A stretch of 64,000 nt of DNA from JBCCTX01 sp965263105 (lineage in GTDB: Bacteria; Bacteroidota; Bacteroidia; J057). The notes below the pieces were generated by a model. That model was not told the DNA's origin. It saw only the letters and a list, made by a program, of their open reading frames with translations, and did not search any database. Positions 44,190-53,599 of the stretch are shown one piece after another. The position numbers and the translations under genes are program-made. The stretch covers positions 1 through 64,000 of the forward strand of contig CBDHGL010000003.1 of NCBI GenBank assembly GCA_965263105.1, written 5' to 3'. Positions within the stretch are counted from its first letter, which is position 1. Each line of letters begins with the position of its first letter.

Positions 44190-45278
44190 TTAATCCCTTG
44201 GGGAGGAGCCTCGCCACCAAGTAGCAAGGCTCGATCCGGTGATATTCATCATCGGCCCGAAGATGGCGGGGGCTAGGCCCACAGTTGCTAGTTTTCCCAT
44301 TTCCAGGGCCAGGCCACTGGCCAGCCCTCCATTTTGTAGGCCCACCTCTAGGGCTATGGTTCTGCAGGATTTTTGATCCATTCCAAAGAGCTTACATCCA
44401 TAATAGCCCAAGATGTATCCAGACAAATTGTGGATGAGGCAAGCTACTACGAGAAGCCCGCCGATTTTCAAGAGATCTTCCCTGCCTGCCGCTGTAATAA
44501 TGGTGATAATGATGGCAATACTTACCATGGAGACCATGGGCATGGCATTGTCCAACCACTTGGCTTTGCCACTGAGAAAATGATTGAACAAAAGGCCTGC
44601 AACAATGGGAATAATGACAATCTTCGTAGTGCTCCACATCATGGCCCAAAAATCTATGGGGACAAACTGCCCGGCAAGCTGTTGAAGAAGAAAAGGAGTC
44701 ATAAGAGGGGCAAGGGCCGTTGCTACGGCTGTAAGAGTAACCGAAAGGGCCAGATTGGCATTGGCGATGTAAGACATCACATTGGAAGCCAAGCCACTGG
44801 GGCAGGAACCCACCAGGATAATGCCTGCAGCTATTTCGGGAGGAAAGCCGAAGGTGGAAGCCAAGGCAAAGCCCACAAAGGGCATAATCGTAAACTGACA
44901 GGCCAGGCCAATAAATACAGGTTTTGGCATTTTAATTACCCCGACAAAGTCCTGGAAACTCATGGCAGTTCCCATCCCGAACATAATAAGCTGTAAGAGG
45001 GGAACAATCAATGTCTTATATTCAAATCCCTCGTAGGACTGAAAATAACTCGGGTAAAACATGGAAGCAGTTACAGCGGCCAGAATCCAAAGGGTGTAAG
45101 ATAGTCCTTTAGCTGAGCCAATCCCTCTTATTCCTAAGGCAAGGAGAATAAAGGTGGCGATAAAATAGGGTCCCGAAGCCATGGGACCTTGTTGCTGCCA
45201 AAAATATAGTGTAAGGACGGCGCAAGCCAATCCAAGGATGAGTAGGGCCCTATAGGCTCTATGAGCTAGTGTTTGCAT
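44190..45278 (-). CDS. Bile acid:sodium symporter (BASS) family transporter
   Basis: The 362-residue protein has ten or so membrane helices and the BASS motifs: LLQLIMFGMGTAMSFQDF, FTIMPFVGFALAS, GIILVGSCPSGLASNVMSYI with the ASN sodium-site segment, ANLALSVTLTAVATALAPLM, and RTIALEVGLQNGGLAS near the end (EvGxQN sodium site). Bacterial BASS proteins carry organic anions such as pantoate or keto acids with sodium. The substrate is unknown here. Inner membrane. Confidence 0.92.
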   Translation of the reverse strand: MQTLAHRAYRALLILGLACAVLTLYFWQQQGPMASGPYFIATFILLALGIRGIGSAKGLSYTLWILAAVTASMFYPSYFQSYEGFEYKTLIVPLLQLIMFGMGTAMSFQDFVGVIKMPKPVFIGLACQFTIMPFVGFALASTFGFPPEIAAGIILVGSCPSGLASNVMSYIANANLALSVTLTAVATALAPLMTPFLLQQLAGQFVPIDFWAMMWSTTKIVIIPIVAGLLFNHFLSGKAKWLDNAMPMVSMVSIAIIITIITAAGREDLLKIGGLLVVACLIHNLSGYILGYYGCKLFGMDQKSCRTIALEVGLQNGGLASGLALEMGKLATVGLAPAIFGPMMNITGSSLATWWRGSSPRD

Positions 45279-45408
45279 AAGTAGGAGACTCCTATCAAAT
45301 TAAGTCCTCAGAGGCTCTTACGCAAATTTCCCTTTTTCTCATTTTTCATTTACCAGAAATAAGCATTCTTCTGTATATTGCTAGATCACCTAAATCCGAA
45401 AGAAACCT

Positions 45409-47532
45409 ATGCTCATGAAGAATATCAGCCTGATACTTATGCTAGGCATGGTCTTAAGCTGCGAAAACACTACAACAACTACGTCTATGGAAGCACCTAG
45501 AGCAAAAAAGGTCTCACACACTTTTACAGAATTCGATCAAAATCGGATAGATCCCTATCACTGGCTAAGTGATAAGGAGGACCCCAAAGTGATAGAACAC
45601 TTAGAGGCTGAAAATGCCTACCTGAAACAAGAAATGTCGCACACCGAAGATTTACAGGAGGAAATCTTTGACGAGATCATAGGTAGAATAGAAAAGAAAT
45701 ATGAATCCTTGCCTTACAAAAAAAATGGTTATTGGTATTACGTGCGCTATGAAGCAGATAACGAGCATCCTTTTTATTGTCGAAAAAAGGGGGATCTTGA
45801 GGCAGAAGAAGAGATTTTCCTCAACGTTGAGGAAATGGCCAAAGGCCATGACGTTTATCGCTTATTTCGGTATTTTGTGAGTCCAGATAACCAACTATTG
45901 GCCTATTTGGTAGATACAGCTGGAGATCGACGTAACACCTTGTACTTTAAGCGCCTAGATACTGGTGAAATGTTACCAGATCAAATTTCAAATTGTGCAT
46001 ATAGCGGTGCTTGGGCCAATGACAACCAGACCTTTTTTTATACCCAAAACGATAAAACAGTCCGTAGCTATAAGGTTATACGTCATGTCTTGGGTACAGA
46101 TACCTCAAAGGATGTAGAAGTCTATGCCGAAGATGATAATACCTTTACGGCGGGGATTGGTCGGTCTACGGATGGCCAGTTTTTGATTTTGGGTTCTGGT
46201 AGTACCACAAGTAATGAGTATTGGTTCTTGCCTACCGACAATCCCACAGCTGAGCTGAAGCTCATTCAAGCCCGCCAAAAGGGGCTAGAATATTCGGTTG
46301 ATTCCTATACAGGCAAGGAATTCCATATCCGTCACAACCATGAAGCCTCAAATTTCATGCTTTCTACAGCGCCGATCAATTCCCCTTCACTTTCCCATTG
46401 GAAAGCTTTGGTGCCTCACAGAGAGGAGGTGTATCTCAATGGGTATACCGTCAAGAAAAAGTTCCTCGTCCTCCAGGAAAGGTCCCAGGCACTGGACCAG
46501 ATACAGGTGATCGATAGGAAAACAGGGGAAGCGCATTATGTGGATTTTGGTGAAGAGGTTTATACAGCCAGGATGTATAGCCCAACGGATGATTTTGATT
46601 CTGAACTCATTCGCTACAATTATCAATCCCCAACGACGCCTAATTCCACCTTTGGCTACCAATTAGGAACTCGAGAAACAAGTCTATTGAAGGAGACCCA
46701 AGTTTTGGGGGGCTATGACAAGACCCTGTACGAAACCAAGCGCCTGTGGGCTGAGGCTCAGGATGGGACTAAAATTCCTATGTCTATCGTCTATCGAAAA
46801 GATAAATTCCAGCAGAATGGGAGCAATCCTTGTTTGGTTTATTCTTATGGCTCTTATGGGTCGAGTACCATGCCCAGCTTTCGTTCCAGTGTGGTGAGTC
46901 TTTTGGACAGGGGCTTTGTCTATGCCTTAGCCCATATTCGGGGAGGACAGGAAATGGGGAGATACTGGTATGAACAAGGTAAGCTCCTTCAAAAGAAAAA
47001 TACCTTTACGGATTTTATTGATTGTTCCCAATTTCTTGTGGACCAGGGCTATACGAGTAAAGACAAACTCTTTGCGATGGGAGGGAGTGCGGGAGGGATG
47101 CTCATGGGAGCTATTACCAATATGCGTCCAGATTTGTATAAAGGAATCGTAGCGGCAGTTCCCTGGATGGACGTGATTACAGACATGATGAACGAAGACC
47201 TACCCCTCACAACCCTGGAGTATGATGAATGGGGGGACCCTAGAAAGAAAGAGTATTATGACTATATGTTGAGTTGGTCCCCTTACGACAATGTAAAAGA
47301 GGCAGAATTTCCCGCCATACTGGCTACCGGAGGCCTAAATGACACCCAGGTCCCCTATTTCAGTCCAGCCAAATGGATCCAGAAAGTCCGAGACCACAAC
47401 CTAGGCAAGGAAGCAGTTCTATTTTACGTGGAAATGGGAGCAGGCCATGGGGGAAAATCTGGTCGCTTCGCCAGACAAGAACAGACCTCTATGATGTATG
47501 CCTTTATGGTAGATCAGGTAGGGAGCGATTAG
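45409..47532 (+). CDS. ptrB: Oligopeptidase B-like S9 family peptidase (lipoprotein)
   Basis: The 707-residue protein starts with a lipobox (GMVLSC), so it is exported and lipid-anchored. The N-terminal beta-propeller (about 40-400) opens with RIDPYHWLSDKEDPKVIEHL. The peptidase domain has CLVYSYGSYGSS, YALAHIRGGQEMGRYWYEQG, and the catalytic GGSAGGML (Ser560), Asp in GGLNDTQV and His in GAGHGG. This fits oligopeptidase B, which cleaves short peptides after basic residues. The ATG at 45409 and the one at 45415 are equally possible. The gene is divergent from the BASS transporter. Confidence 0.92.
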   Translation: MLMKNISLILMLGMVLSCENTTTTTSMEAPRAKKVSHTFTEFDQNRIDPYHWLSDKEDPKVIEHLEAENAYLKQEMSHTEDLQEEIFDEIIGRIEKKYESLPYKKNGYWYYVRYEADNEHPFYCRKKGDLEAEEEIFLNVEEMAKGHDVYRLFRYFVSPDNQLLAYLVDTAGDRRNTLYFKRLDTGEMLPDQISNCAYSGAWANDNQTFFYTQNDKTVRSYKVIRHVLGTDTSKDVEVYAEDDNTFTAGIGRSTDGQFLILGSGSTTSNEYWFLPTDNPTAELKLIQARQKGLEYSVDSYTGKEFHIRHNHEASNFMLSTAPINSPSLSHWKALVPHREEVYLNGYTVKKKFLVLQERSQALDQIQVIDRKTGEAHYVDFGEEVYTARMYSPTDDFDSELIRYNYQSPTTPNSTFGYQLGTRETSLLKETQVLGGYDKTLYETKRLWAEAQDGTKIPMSIVYRKDKFQQNGSNPCLVYSYGSYGSSTMPSFRSSVVSLLDRGFVYALAHIRGGQEMGRYWYEQGKLLQKKNTFTDFIDCSQFLVDQGYTSKDKLFAMGGSAGGMLMGAITNMRPDLYKGIVAAVPWMDVITDMMNEDLPLTTLEYDEWGDPRKKEYYDYMLSWSPYDNVKEAEFPAILATGGLNDTQVPYFSPAKWIQKVRDHNLGKEAVLFYVEMGAGHGGKSGRFARQEQTSMMYAFMVDQVGSD

Positions 47533-47651
47533 AAAAAACTGGACTACCCCATATGGGATTGTTCCGAATAGGAAGCCCTATGGGATAGCCAGCAATCCGA
47601 TCTTTGGGCAAATACGCCACAAAGAAGCATTTTTTTGGGAGAAAAGTGGAA

Positions 47652-48149
47652 TTACTCTAGTTGGGCTAAGTAATTTTTTCCGTCGATTTCTATATTCTCA
47701 CATACTTTCCCCAGGTCTTTTAAATGTATCTCTCCCCGAAAGCGGGCTAAGGTAAAGCGGCCTGGATCTTCGACCATCATGACCAGTTCCCGAATGACAT
47801 GCCGATCTTCCTTCATCAAGAACTGAACATGGGTGGGATTGTCTCGGATGGTCATGAGTACCTCCCATTCAGACCGATTGAGTTCGGCTTTGAGGCGGTC
47901 AATATCCCTAGAACTGACCAATTCCAGGTCTTCATCAATGGACAAGATATCCAGGTCTTCCAATCTATTGACGTGTTCTGGGTGCTTTCGATTGTGTTCA
48001 TTTTCTAACAGTTTTTTGAGGAAATTTCCATGAAAACTCAGGACGGTCGCCCCTTCCAAATCGCCGTACTTTCGAAAGAAGGAATCAATCTGAGCGGACA
48101 GGGCGAAGGGCATGAGAGTTACTAAGAGAATGAAAATTGACTTTTTCAT
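47652..48149 (-). CDS. DUF4252 protein (copy 2 of the ECF operon)
   Basis: The 165-residue protein has a signal peptide (LVTLMPFALSAQ) and the DUF4252 pattern: IDSFFRKYGDLEGATVLSFH then GNFLKKLLE, EDLDILSIDEDLELVSSRDI, EVLMTIRD, and VMMVEDPGRFTLARFRGEIH near the end. It is one of two DUF4252 genes after the sigma and anti-sigma genes. The family is secreted in Bacteroidota and its role is not known. The gap to the upstream copy is about 120 bp. Confidence 0.85.
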   Translation of the reverse strand: MKKSIFILLVTLMPFALSAQIDSFFRKYGDLEGATVLSFHGNFLKKLLENEHNRKHPEHVNRLEDLDILSIDEDLELVSSRDIDRLKAELNRSEWEVLMTIRDNPTHVQFLMKEDRHVIRELVMMVEDPGRFTLARFRGEIHLKDLGKVCENIEIDGKNYLAQLE

Positions 48150-48271
48150 TGGGATGAATATTAGGTGAAAGAATAAGTATAATAAGGTCTACCCATGAGA
48201 TAGAGACTATCACAAAAAATGGGATTATTAAGAGATATATGGTTAAATGAAGCAGGAGTTCAGTTTCCCTG

Positions 48272-48805
48272 CTACTTGATCGTACCCAACTTGTCGAAAC
48301 CCCTGACATCAATATCCATAGAATCCGTCAGGGATGTGATTTCTTCCAGTGTTAAATTTCCCGATAGAATCATCAAAAAGAATCCTTCATGACCCGTGGA
48401 AATCATGATGAGTTCTTTCAATGAGTCATCAGGATCTTCTTCATCTGCAAAAAACTGGACTAGGTCGCTATCATCCTTGTAGCGCATCAGCTCATGATAT
48501 TCTCCTCCAATTAGTTTTTGAGCCTGAGCATACAGCGCCATTTCTTCGGTATGGCTATTCTCAATATTGAGAATTCGTAATCCAGTAAGTTTGCGGATTA
48601 CCTGATCAACTTTGCCTGAGGAATCCGGCTTAGGGCTTTTGGAAAATAAGCCAAACATCCTCGGGGAGATATAAATACTCTCGGCTTGCTTTTCAAGAGC
48701 CAAAGACTCATAGAATTCATAGATATTTTGAGATGCTTGTCCCCATGCGCTCATTTGGCACAGGAGGAAGCTCCCAATCAGGATATATAGTGCGCTATTT
48801 TTCAT
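48272..48805 (-). CDS. DUF4252 protein (copy 1 of the ECF operon)
   Basis: The ATG at 48805 is preferred over the TTG upstream, and overlaps the anti-sigma stop region. The 177-residue protein has a signal peptide and DUF4252 features: a Phe/Tyr-rich N-terminus (IYEFYESLALEKQAES), IYISPRMFGLF, GKVDQVIRKLTGLRILNIEN, and a C-terminal IMISTGHEGFFLMILSGNLT. It probably depends on the same ECF sigma factor as its neighbours. Confidence 0.82.
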   Translation of the reverse strand: MKNSALYILIGSFLLCQMSAWGQASQNIYEFYESLALEKQAESIYISPRMFGLFSKSPKPDSSGKVDQVIRKLTGLRILNIENSHTEEMALYAQAQKLIGGEYHELMRYKDDSDLVQFFADEEDPDDSLKELIMISTGHEGFFLMILSGNLTLEEITSLTDSMDIDVRGFDKLGTIK

Positions 48806-49298
48806 TTTCTTCTGCAATTGAAGGATCCTTGGGTTTAAAAATCATGGTTTTCCCTGCTTTCATTTTTCCAGAAAAGATGAGTAAGGCTTCCTTGGCTATT
48901 TTATAGGCTTCTTCCGGGTTTTCGAAGCTATCCTTCGGAAGAAGATTGGCAATGGGTTGTGTCCTTTGTTCAGGGGAAAGTTTAGGGCTTTGTAGGAGGA
49001 AATATATACTGAAAACACAGATGAGACTTGCCGCCACCCCTATGACCTGCCATGTAACTTGCTTATAAAATGGAGGCTTGACCCTTAAAATGGGAGAAAC
49101 CGGATCTAAATGCGGTAAATTTTTATCCAGTGAAATCTGCTCTGCTGTATCCAGGTAAGCAAAGTATGCTTGAAATGCCTTGAGCGTTTCGGGGACCTTA
49201 TCCCCAGAAAAGAAGGCTTTCAATTGTCTTTCGTCTTCCACACTACTTGTCCCTTCCCAATAGGATTCAAGCAGTATGTGTATATGCTTATAATCCAT
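48795..49298 (-). CDS. Putative anti-sigma factor (single-pass membrane)
   Basis: The 167-residue protein has an N-terminal cytoplasmic part beginning ILLESYWEGTSSVEDERQLK, the usual short anti-sigma start in Bacteroidota. One hydrophobic helix follows (WQVIGVAASLICVFSIYFLL), then a C-terminal domain outside the membrane. It overlaps the sigma gene by 11 bases, so it is coupled to it. It should bind and hold the ECF sigma factor. Confidence 0.82.
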   Translation of the reverse strand: MDYKHIHILLESYWEGTSSVEDERQLKAFFSGDKVPETLKAFQAYFAYLDTAEQISLDKNLPHLDPVSPILRVKPPFYKQVTWQVIGVAASLICVFSIYFLLQSPKLSPEQRTQPIANLLPKDSFENPEEAYKIAKEALLIFSGKMKAGKTMIFKPKDPSIAEENEK

Positions 49299-49800
49299 AA
49301 TGTTCTTTTTCTATAAGTTTTTCTTTTATCTGTTTCCTGGCACGATGAAGGCTTACCTTTACCTGGTTCATAGGGATTTCCAGCATTTGACTGATCTCCT
49401 GATAAGTGTAGCCTTCCACATCCCTGAGTTGGATTACCATTTTTTGTTTTTCTGGGAGAGAAGCAATTATTCTATGAACGCTTTCCATTTGTTCCTTGAT
49501 TTCAAGCAAATGCCCAGGACAGGTAGCTAAATAATCCCCTGTATTCTCTGCCTCGGAGGTTCCAACCTGTATTTTTCTCGTGCGAATTTTGTCAATAGAT
49601 AGATTTTTGGTCATTCGCATACACCAGGCCTCCATATTGAGGTATTCCTGCATGCCCTGCCCCTTGTTCCATACTCGGATCAAAACTTCCTGAACGACGT
49701 CCTCTGCCTCTTCCACGCTCCCCAGCATGCGCAGGGCGAAGCGATAGAGCTTGTCGCGGACGGGCAAAACCCGTTGATGGAAGTCAGTAAGTAGGCTCAT
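49288..49800 (-). CDS. ECF subfamily RNA polymerase sigma factor
   Basis: The 170-residue protein has region 2 (LYRFALRMLGSVEEAEDVVQ, EVLIRVWNKG, MRMTKNLSIDKIRTRKIQ) and region 4 (SLPEKQKMVIQLRDVEGYTY, QEISQMLEIPMNQVKVSLHR) separated by a short linker, the standard ECF layout. The next gene is a membrane anti-sigma factor, and two DUF4252 genes complete the operon. It should recognise its own promoter and activate this operon when released. Confidence 0.93.
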   Translation of the reverse strand: MSLLTDFHQRVLPVRDKLYRFALRMLGSVEEAEDVVQEVLIRVWNKGQGMQEYLNMEAWCMRMTKNLSIDKIRTRKIQVGTSEAENTGDYLATCPGHLLEIKEQMESVHRIIASLPEKQKMVIQLRDVEGYTYQEISQMLEIPMNQVKVSLHRARKQIKEKLIEKEHYGL

Positions 49801-49976
49801 AACACAGGCAAGACGATCAAGTAGGTTAAATGTTACAGCACAAAGAAGAGACCTATGAAATTTTGTAGAGTTGTAAGGTTAACCTACCCAATAGTCAGAC
49901 GATAAGCTATCTGACTATCAAAAATTTCTCCCACTAAGCTATTGACAATGGAAGGAGTACTGTGTAACTTTTGTGG

Positions 49977-51503
49977 ATGTTCCATAAAACTCTCACTGTA
50001 CTGTTTATATGGATCGGGGGAAATGTTGGGTATGCACAGCATTCAGTTAAATTTTTAGGGTCACAAATAACTTGCGGAGCCACCTTTAAGGAGGCACCCA
50101 CTGGGACCCACCAAACTGGATCAAAACGAAGCAATAAGGCCAACATTGCCATACCGGATGACTCCCTTTTGACCTTACCCGTTATAGTACATATCGTACA
50201 TCAGGGGGAGGAAATTGGCAAAGGAAGCAATTTGTCTTTACCCAAAATTCTCTCTCAATTCAAAGTGTTAAACAAGGACTTTAGAAAGCAAGATTATACA
50301 GAACTTAACCCCTCGGTCTCTGTAAGTGGAGACAGCTATATAGAATTTATCCCCGCCGAATTTGATCCATCTGGAGAACCACTTGTGGAACTGGGAGTTC
50401 ACCGTATTGACGCCACAGAGTTGGGGCTGAAAGCTCCTCCTTACGATGAAGCCTATATAAATACGAATATCAAACCTCAGAACCATTGGGACCCGAATCG
50501 TTACCTGAACGTTTGGGTGTTGGATTTGCCTTCTTCTATAAAGGGCTTTGCTCAATTCCCCAGTGAATCTGGCCTGAGTCTTCTCGAAGATGATCAGGGG
50601 CCTCCCGAAACAGATGGGGTCATAGTCGATACGGAGCAATGGGGAGAGAGGTCCCTGAGTTCTGGTCGCATTTTAACTCATGAACTTGGCCATTTTTTAG
50701 GTCTCATTCACATTTGGGGAAGAGTCCTAGGAGATTGTGCAAGTGATGATGGCTGTGAAGATACTCCGGCTTCCGCTGGCCCTATCAGTGGCTGTCCTGT
50801 GGAAGAGGTATCGTGTGGAAATGTGTTAATGGTAGAAAACTTTATGGATAATTCTGGGGGGCAATGTCAAGATAAGTTCACCCCCTGCCAGATTCAGCGA
50901 ATGAGACAAGCCTTAGTTCGTTCTCCTAGGAGATTTGCCCTATTGAACTCCCTAGTCGGTCGAAGTCCTCAGGAAGTACCCAAGGCTTCTTTTTCTTCCA
51001 CAGAAATTGGAGGGGCTTGTAGCGGATCCTTACAATTTGTAGATCAATCGCTAAATAAACCCTATTTTTATTCTTGGGATTTTGGTAATGGACTTAGCTC
51101 TGAGGAAACCAATCCTACGGTAACATTTGAAGAAGAAGGCGTTTATTCAGTCAGTCTTACCGTGAGTAATCTTCGGGGAAGCAATAGTATCCAAATAGAA
51201 GTTCCTGTGTGTATCACCAATACCAATGCCCACCCTTTAGATGATTTGATTAGCCTGGAATCTCCACAAGTCGATGAGGTTGCCCAAAATATTTCCGTAT
51301 CTGCCCAAATTGCTCAACCTCTAACGTTACAATTGCATCTTTTTGATATTCATGGGAAGAAGGTAGCCCAATTATTTCAAGGAGATAGCCAGCCAGGAAT
51401 CAAGGAAATTGAATTTTCTTACCAAAAATTTACCCCAGGTGTATACGTTCTGATTTGGGAAGTTGCCGGGGTTTCCCTTCCCCAAAAAATTATGATCCGA
51501 TAA
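49977..51503 (+). CDS. Secreted M43 (pappalysin-like) zinc protease with PKD and T9SS domains
   Basis: The ATG at 49977 is chosen over the TTG at 49971. The signal peptide (LFIWIGGNVGYAQ) is followed by a propeptide and the M43 catalytic domain (about 70-320): IVHIVHQG, LNVWVLDLPSSIKGFAQFP, the zinc motif HELGHFLGLIHIWG from His235, and the Met-turn MVENFMDNSGG. A PKD-like beta domain follows (SWDFGNGLSSEETNPTVTFE), then a C-terminal type A sorting domain ending PQKIMIR. It should be exported by the Sec pathway and cross the outer membrane through type IX secretion. It resembles ulilysin/cytophagalysin-like proteases. Confidence 0.92.
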   Translation: MFHKTLTVLFIWIGGNVGYAQHSVKFLGSQITCGATFKEAPTGTHQTGSKRSNKANIAIPDDSLLTLPVIVHIVHQGEEIGKGSNLSLPKILSQFKVLNKDFRKQDYTELNPSVSVSGDSYIEFIPAEFDPSGEPLVELGVHRIDATELGLKAPPYDEAYINTNIKPQNHWDPNRYLNVWVLDLPSSIKGFAQFPSESGLSLLEDDQGPPETDGVIVDTEQWGERSLSSGRILTHELGHFLGLIHIWGRVLGDCASDDGCEDTPASAGPISGCPVEEVSCGNVLMVENFMDNSGGQCQDKFTPCQIQRMRQALVRSPRRFALLNSLVGRSPQEVPKASFSSTEIGGACSGSLQFVDQSLNKPYFYSWDFGNGLSSEETNPTVTFEEEGVYSVSLTVSNLRGSNSIQIEVPVCITNTNAHPLDDLISLESPQVDEVAQNISVSAQIAQPLTLQLHLFDIHGKKVAQLFQGDSQPGIKEIEFSYQKFTPGVYVLIWEVAGVSLPQKIMIR

Positions 51504-51595
51504 GACACCATATCTTTTTCCCCAAGCTTGTCTGGATCAATAGAACCCAAAATTTCACTGAAAAAGTTCCTTTTTTCAACCGAAAAAATATTGCG

Positions 51596-51603
51596 TACTT
51601 TTG
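51596..51603 (+). promoter_or_regulatory. -7 box of the adk promoter
   Basis: The sequence TACTTTTG matches the Bacteroidota TAnnTTTG box, and the ATG of adenylate kinase lies 27 bases later, giving a short leader rich in A and T. A clean TTG -33 box is not present at the right spacing; a T-tract at 51571-51576 occupies that place. The call rests mainly on the box and its position. Confidence 0.5.
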
Positions 51604-51629
51604 TGGCCTCAATTAATCAATATATACCT

Positions 51630-52211
51630 ATGCTAAATCTCGTACTCTTTGGCCCTCCTGGCGCTGGAAAAGGAACACAATCAGCTACCATTGTCTCTAA
51701 CTATGATCTGGTTCATCTGTCTACCGGGAATATGCTTCGTGCCGAGATTCAGTCGGGTTCTGAATTAGGACTTCGCGTTAAATCTATTATTGCTGAAGGG
51801 AAACTGGTGAGTGATGCTATTGTGATCGAATTGATACGCAATCATTTACAATCCAACCCCGAGGCTGCTGGTTTTATCTTTGACGGCTTTCCCCGTACCG
51901 TAGCTCAGGCAGAGGCCCTAGATCGCCTGATGGATGAGCAGGGGAGTCCTATCACTTGTATGGTGAGTCTATTTGTTCACGAAGAAGAATTGATCCGAAG
52001 GTTGATCCAACGGGGAAAAGACTCTGGCAGAACCGATGATACAGAAGAGACAATTAAAGCCAGAATCAAAGAATATGAGGACAAGACCCTACCCGTAGCA
52101 AAATATTACGGAGAGCAAGATAAACTTTTTGAGGTTAATGGAGTAGGGTCAGTTGAGGAAATCGCTCAGAGGATACAGGAAATCCTGGACTCCTTTTTGA
52201 AAGACGTTTAA
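51630..52211 (+). CDS. adk: Adenylate kinase
   Basis: The ATG at 51630 matches the family start; the longer frame adds 34 unlikely residues. The 193-residue protein is the short form without a zinc LID: P-loop FGPPGAGKGTQ (about residues 7-17), LSTGNMLRAEIQSGS, GFIFDGFPRTVAQAEAL (AMP-binding), and the short lid RGKDSGRTDDTEETI then RIKEYEDKTLPVAKYYGEQ. It makes ADP from ATP and AMP in the cytosol. The gene precedes obgE. Confidence 0.95.
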   Translation: MLNLVLFGPPGAGKGTQSATIVSNYDLVHLSTGNMLRAEIQSGSELGLRVKSIIAEGKLVSDAIVIELIRNHLQSNPEAAGFIFDGFPRTVAQAEALDRLMDEQGSPITCMVSLFVHEEELIRRLIQRGKDSGRTDDTEETIKARIKEYEDKTLPVAKYYGEQDKLFEVNGVGSVEEIAQRIQEILDSFLKDV

Positions 52212-52321
52212 GCGTAATTTATATAGATCCCTACTACTGAATGAAATGGATTTCCGTGAACCATAGGCTGCGGAATACGGTTCCTTTTCTCCATTCTCAT
52301 TTTTCAATTCTCAATTTCCCC

Positions 52322-53320
52322 ATGGCTTCCAACTTCGTCGATTACGTAAAGATCTACTTTCAAAGTGGAAAAGGAGGGAACGGTGCAGTTGCCTGGCGAA
52401 GGGAAAAGTATATTCCCAAAGGAGGACCTGACGGAGGGAATGGAGGGAAAGGAGGGAGTATCATTCTTCGAGCCAATCCACAACTATGGACCCTGCTGGA
52501 CCTGAAGTACCGGAAATACATCAAGGCGGAGTCAGGACAGAATGGTTCTGGGGCATTGAAGCAAGGAAAGAGTGGACAGGATGAAATCCTGGAAGTTCCC
52601 CTTGGAACCTCCATAAAGAATGCTGAAACAGGAGAATTTCTGGGCGAAGTATTGGAAGCAGGGGAGGAGTTGGTTCTGCTAGAAGGGGGAAATGGGGGGC
52701 GGGGAAATGCTTCTTTTAAGTCTTCCACAAACCAGGCCCCCGATTTTGCCACACCGGGAGGGGAGGCAAAAGAGCTAGCAGCAATTCTGGAGCTCAAAGT
52801 CCTAGCAGATGTAGGACTAGTTGGGTTTCCAAATGCCGGGAAGTCTACCCTTTTGTCGGTTCTGAGTGCCGCAAAACCCAAAATCGGAGACTATGCTTTT
52901 ACCACTCTGGTCCCCAACCTGGGCATTGTGAAATACAAGGGCTATCGCTCCTTTGTGATGGCCGATATTCCCGGAATCATTGAAGGGGCACATGAAGGCA
53001 AAGGCCTCGGAACCCAGTTTTTGCGGCACATTGAGCGCAACCATGTGCTGCTCTTCATGATTCCAGTGGATTCAGAAGATATCCTTGTGGAATACCAGAC
53101 CTTACTCAAGGAGGTAGAATTGTTCAATCCCGAACTCTTGCGTACCCCTCGTTTGATTGCCCTTACCAAGTCAGATATGATTGATGACGAGTTGGAACGG
53201 GAGATAACGCAAATGATGCCAAAGGAACTAAATCATCTATTCATTTCTTCGGTTACCCAAACGGGACTGGATCAGTTGAAGGATAAGTTGTGGCAATTGA
53301 TAGAAGGAAATGGGGAATAA
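52322..53320 (+). CDS. obgE: GTPase ObgE/CgtA
   Basis: The start at 52322 gives MASNFVDYVKIYFQSGKGGN, the family start with the Obg glycine-rich fold (GGDGGNGGKGG-like repeats to about 155). The G domain has GFPNAGKSTLL (P-loop), YAFTTLVPNLG (switch I), DIPGIIEGAHEGKGLG (G3), ALTKSD (G4) and a late SSVTQTG. The protein of 332 residues lacks the C-terminal OCT extension seen in some Gram-positives. It acts in 50S ribosome assembly and stress control. The long antisense ORF over it is an artefact of the glycine-rich region. Confidence 0.96.
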   Translation: MASNFVDYVKIYFQSGKGGNGAVAWRREKYIPKGGPDGGNGGKGGSIILRANPQLWTLLDLKYRKYIKAESGQNGSGALKQGKSGQDEILEVPLGTSIKNAETGEFLGEVLEAGEELVLLEGGNGGRGNASFKSSTNQAPDFATPGGEAKELAAILELKVLADVGLVGFPNAGKSTLLSVLSAAKPKIGDYAFTTLVPNLGIVKYKGYRSFVMADIPGIIEGAHEGKGLGTQFLRHIERNHVLLFMIPVDSEDILVEYQTLLKEVELFNPELLRTPRLIALTKSDMIDDELEREITQMMPKELNHLFISSVTQTGLDQLKDKLWQLIEGNGE

Positions 53321-53371
53321 CCCAAAGCCCCATCTGCACATAGAGCAGACGAGGCGATGGTTCCTAATGAG

Positions 53372-53599
53372 TTTAAATGACGCGCTGCATGAGGGCGGGC
53401 GTTTCAGGCTTTACGATGATGTGCAGCAATATCTGTTTTCCACCTCGTGCAGTTGTCGATAACTTTTGTTTATGTTGTTGCAGTTTGTTCTGTTTTCTTA
53501 ATACCTGTGCAAGATCGCATGAATTGTAGGGAAATAAGGCCCTATTAAGACGAACTGCCCTCAGGTGTCGATGGATGGGGCTTTACCTTCGATAAGCTA
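53372..53599 (+). repeat. 228-bp intergenic repeat, copy 1
   Basis: The element begins TTTAAATGACGCGCTGCATG and ends near CCTTCGATAAG. It is repeated at 53750-53975. A 76-base core (53429-53504) is identical in the two copies. The start holds a stem GCTGCA (53384-53389) / TGCAGC (53422-53427), extendable by two G-U pairs. In copy 2 the same arms read GCTGCG/CGCAGC, a compensatory change. The element lies 50 bp after the obgE stop. Nothing links it to a known family; an ncRNA, a structured 3'UTR or a small mobile element are all possible. Confidence 0.75.

Noticed and set aside
44373..44996. 207-residue plus-strand ORF over the BASS transporter
   Set aside because: Antisense to a clear membrane transporter; composition is atypical and no domain is seen.
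52360..52881. 173-residue minus-strand ORF over obgE
   Set aside because: It is a shadow of the glycine-rich Obg domain (Pro/Phe-rich translation) and the plus-strand gene is certain.
53372..53560. Minus-strand protein of about 57 codons in the 228-bp repeats
   Set aside because: The frame is open in both copies, but differences between them are mainly amino-acid changing and no start codon is evident. Structure explains the conservation better.
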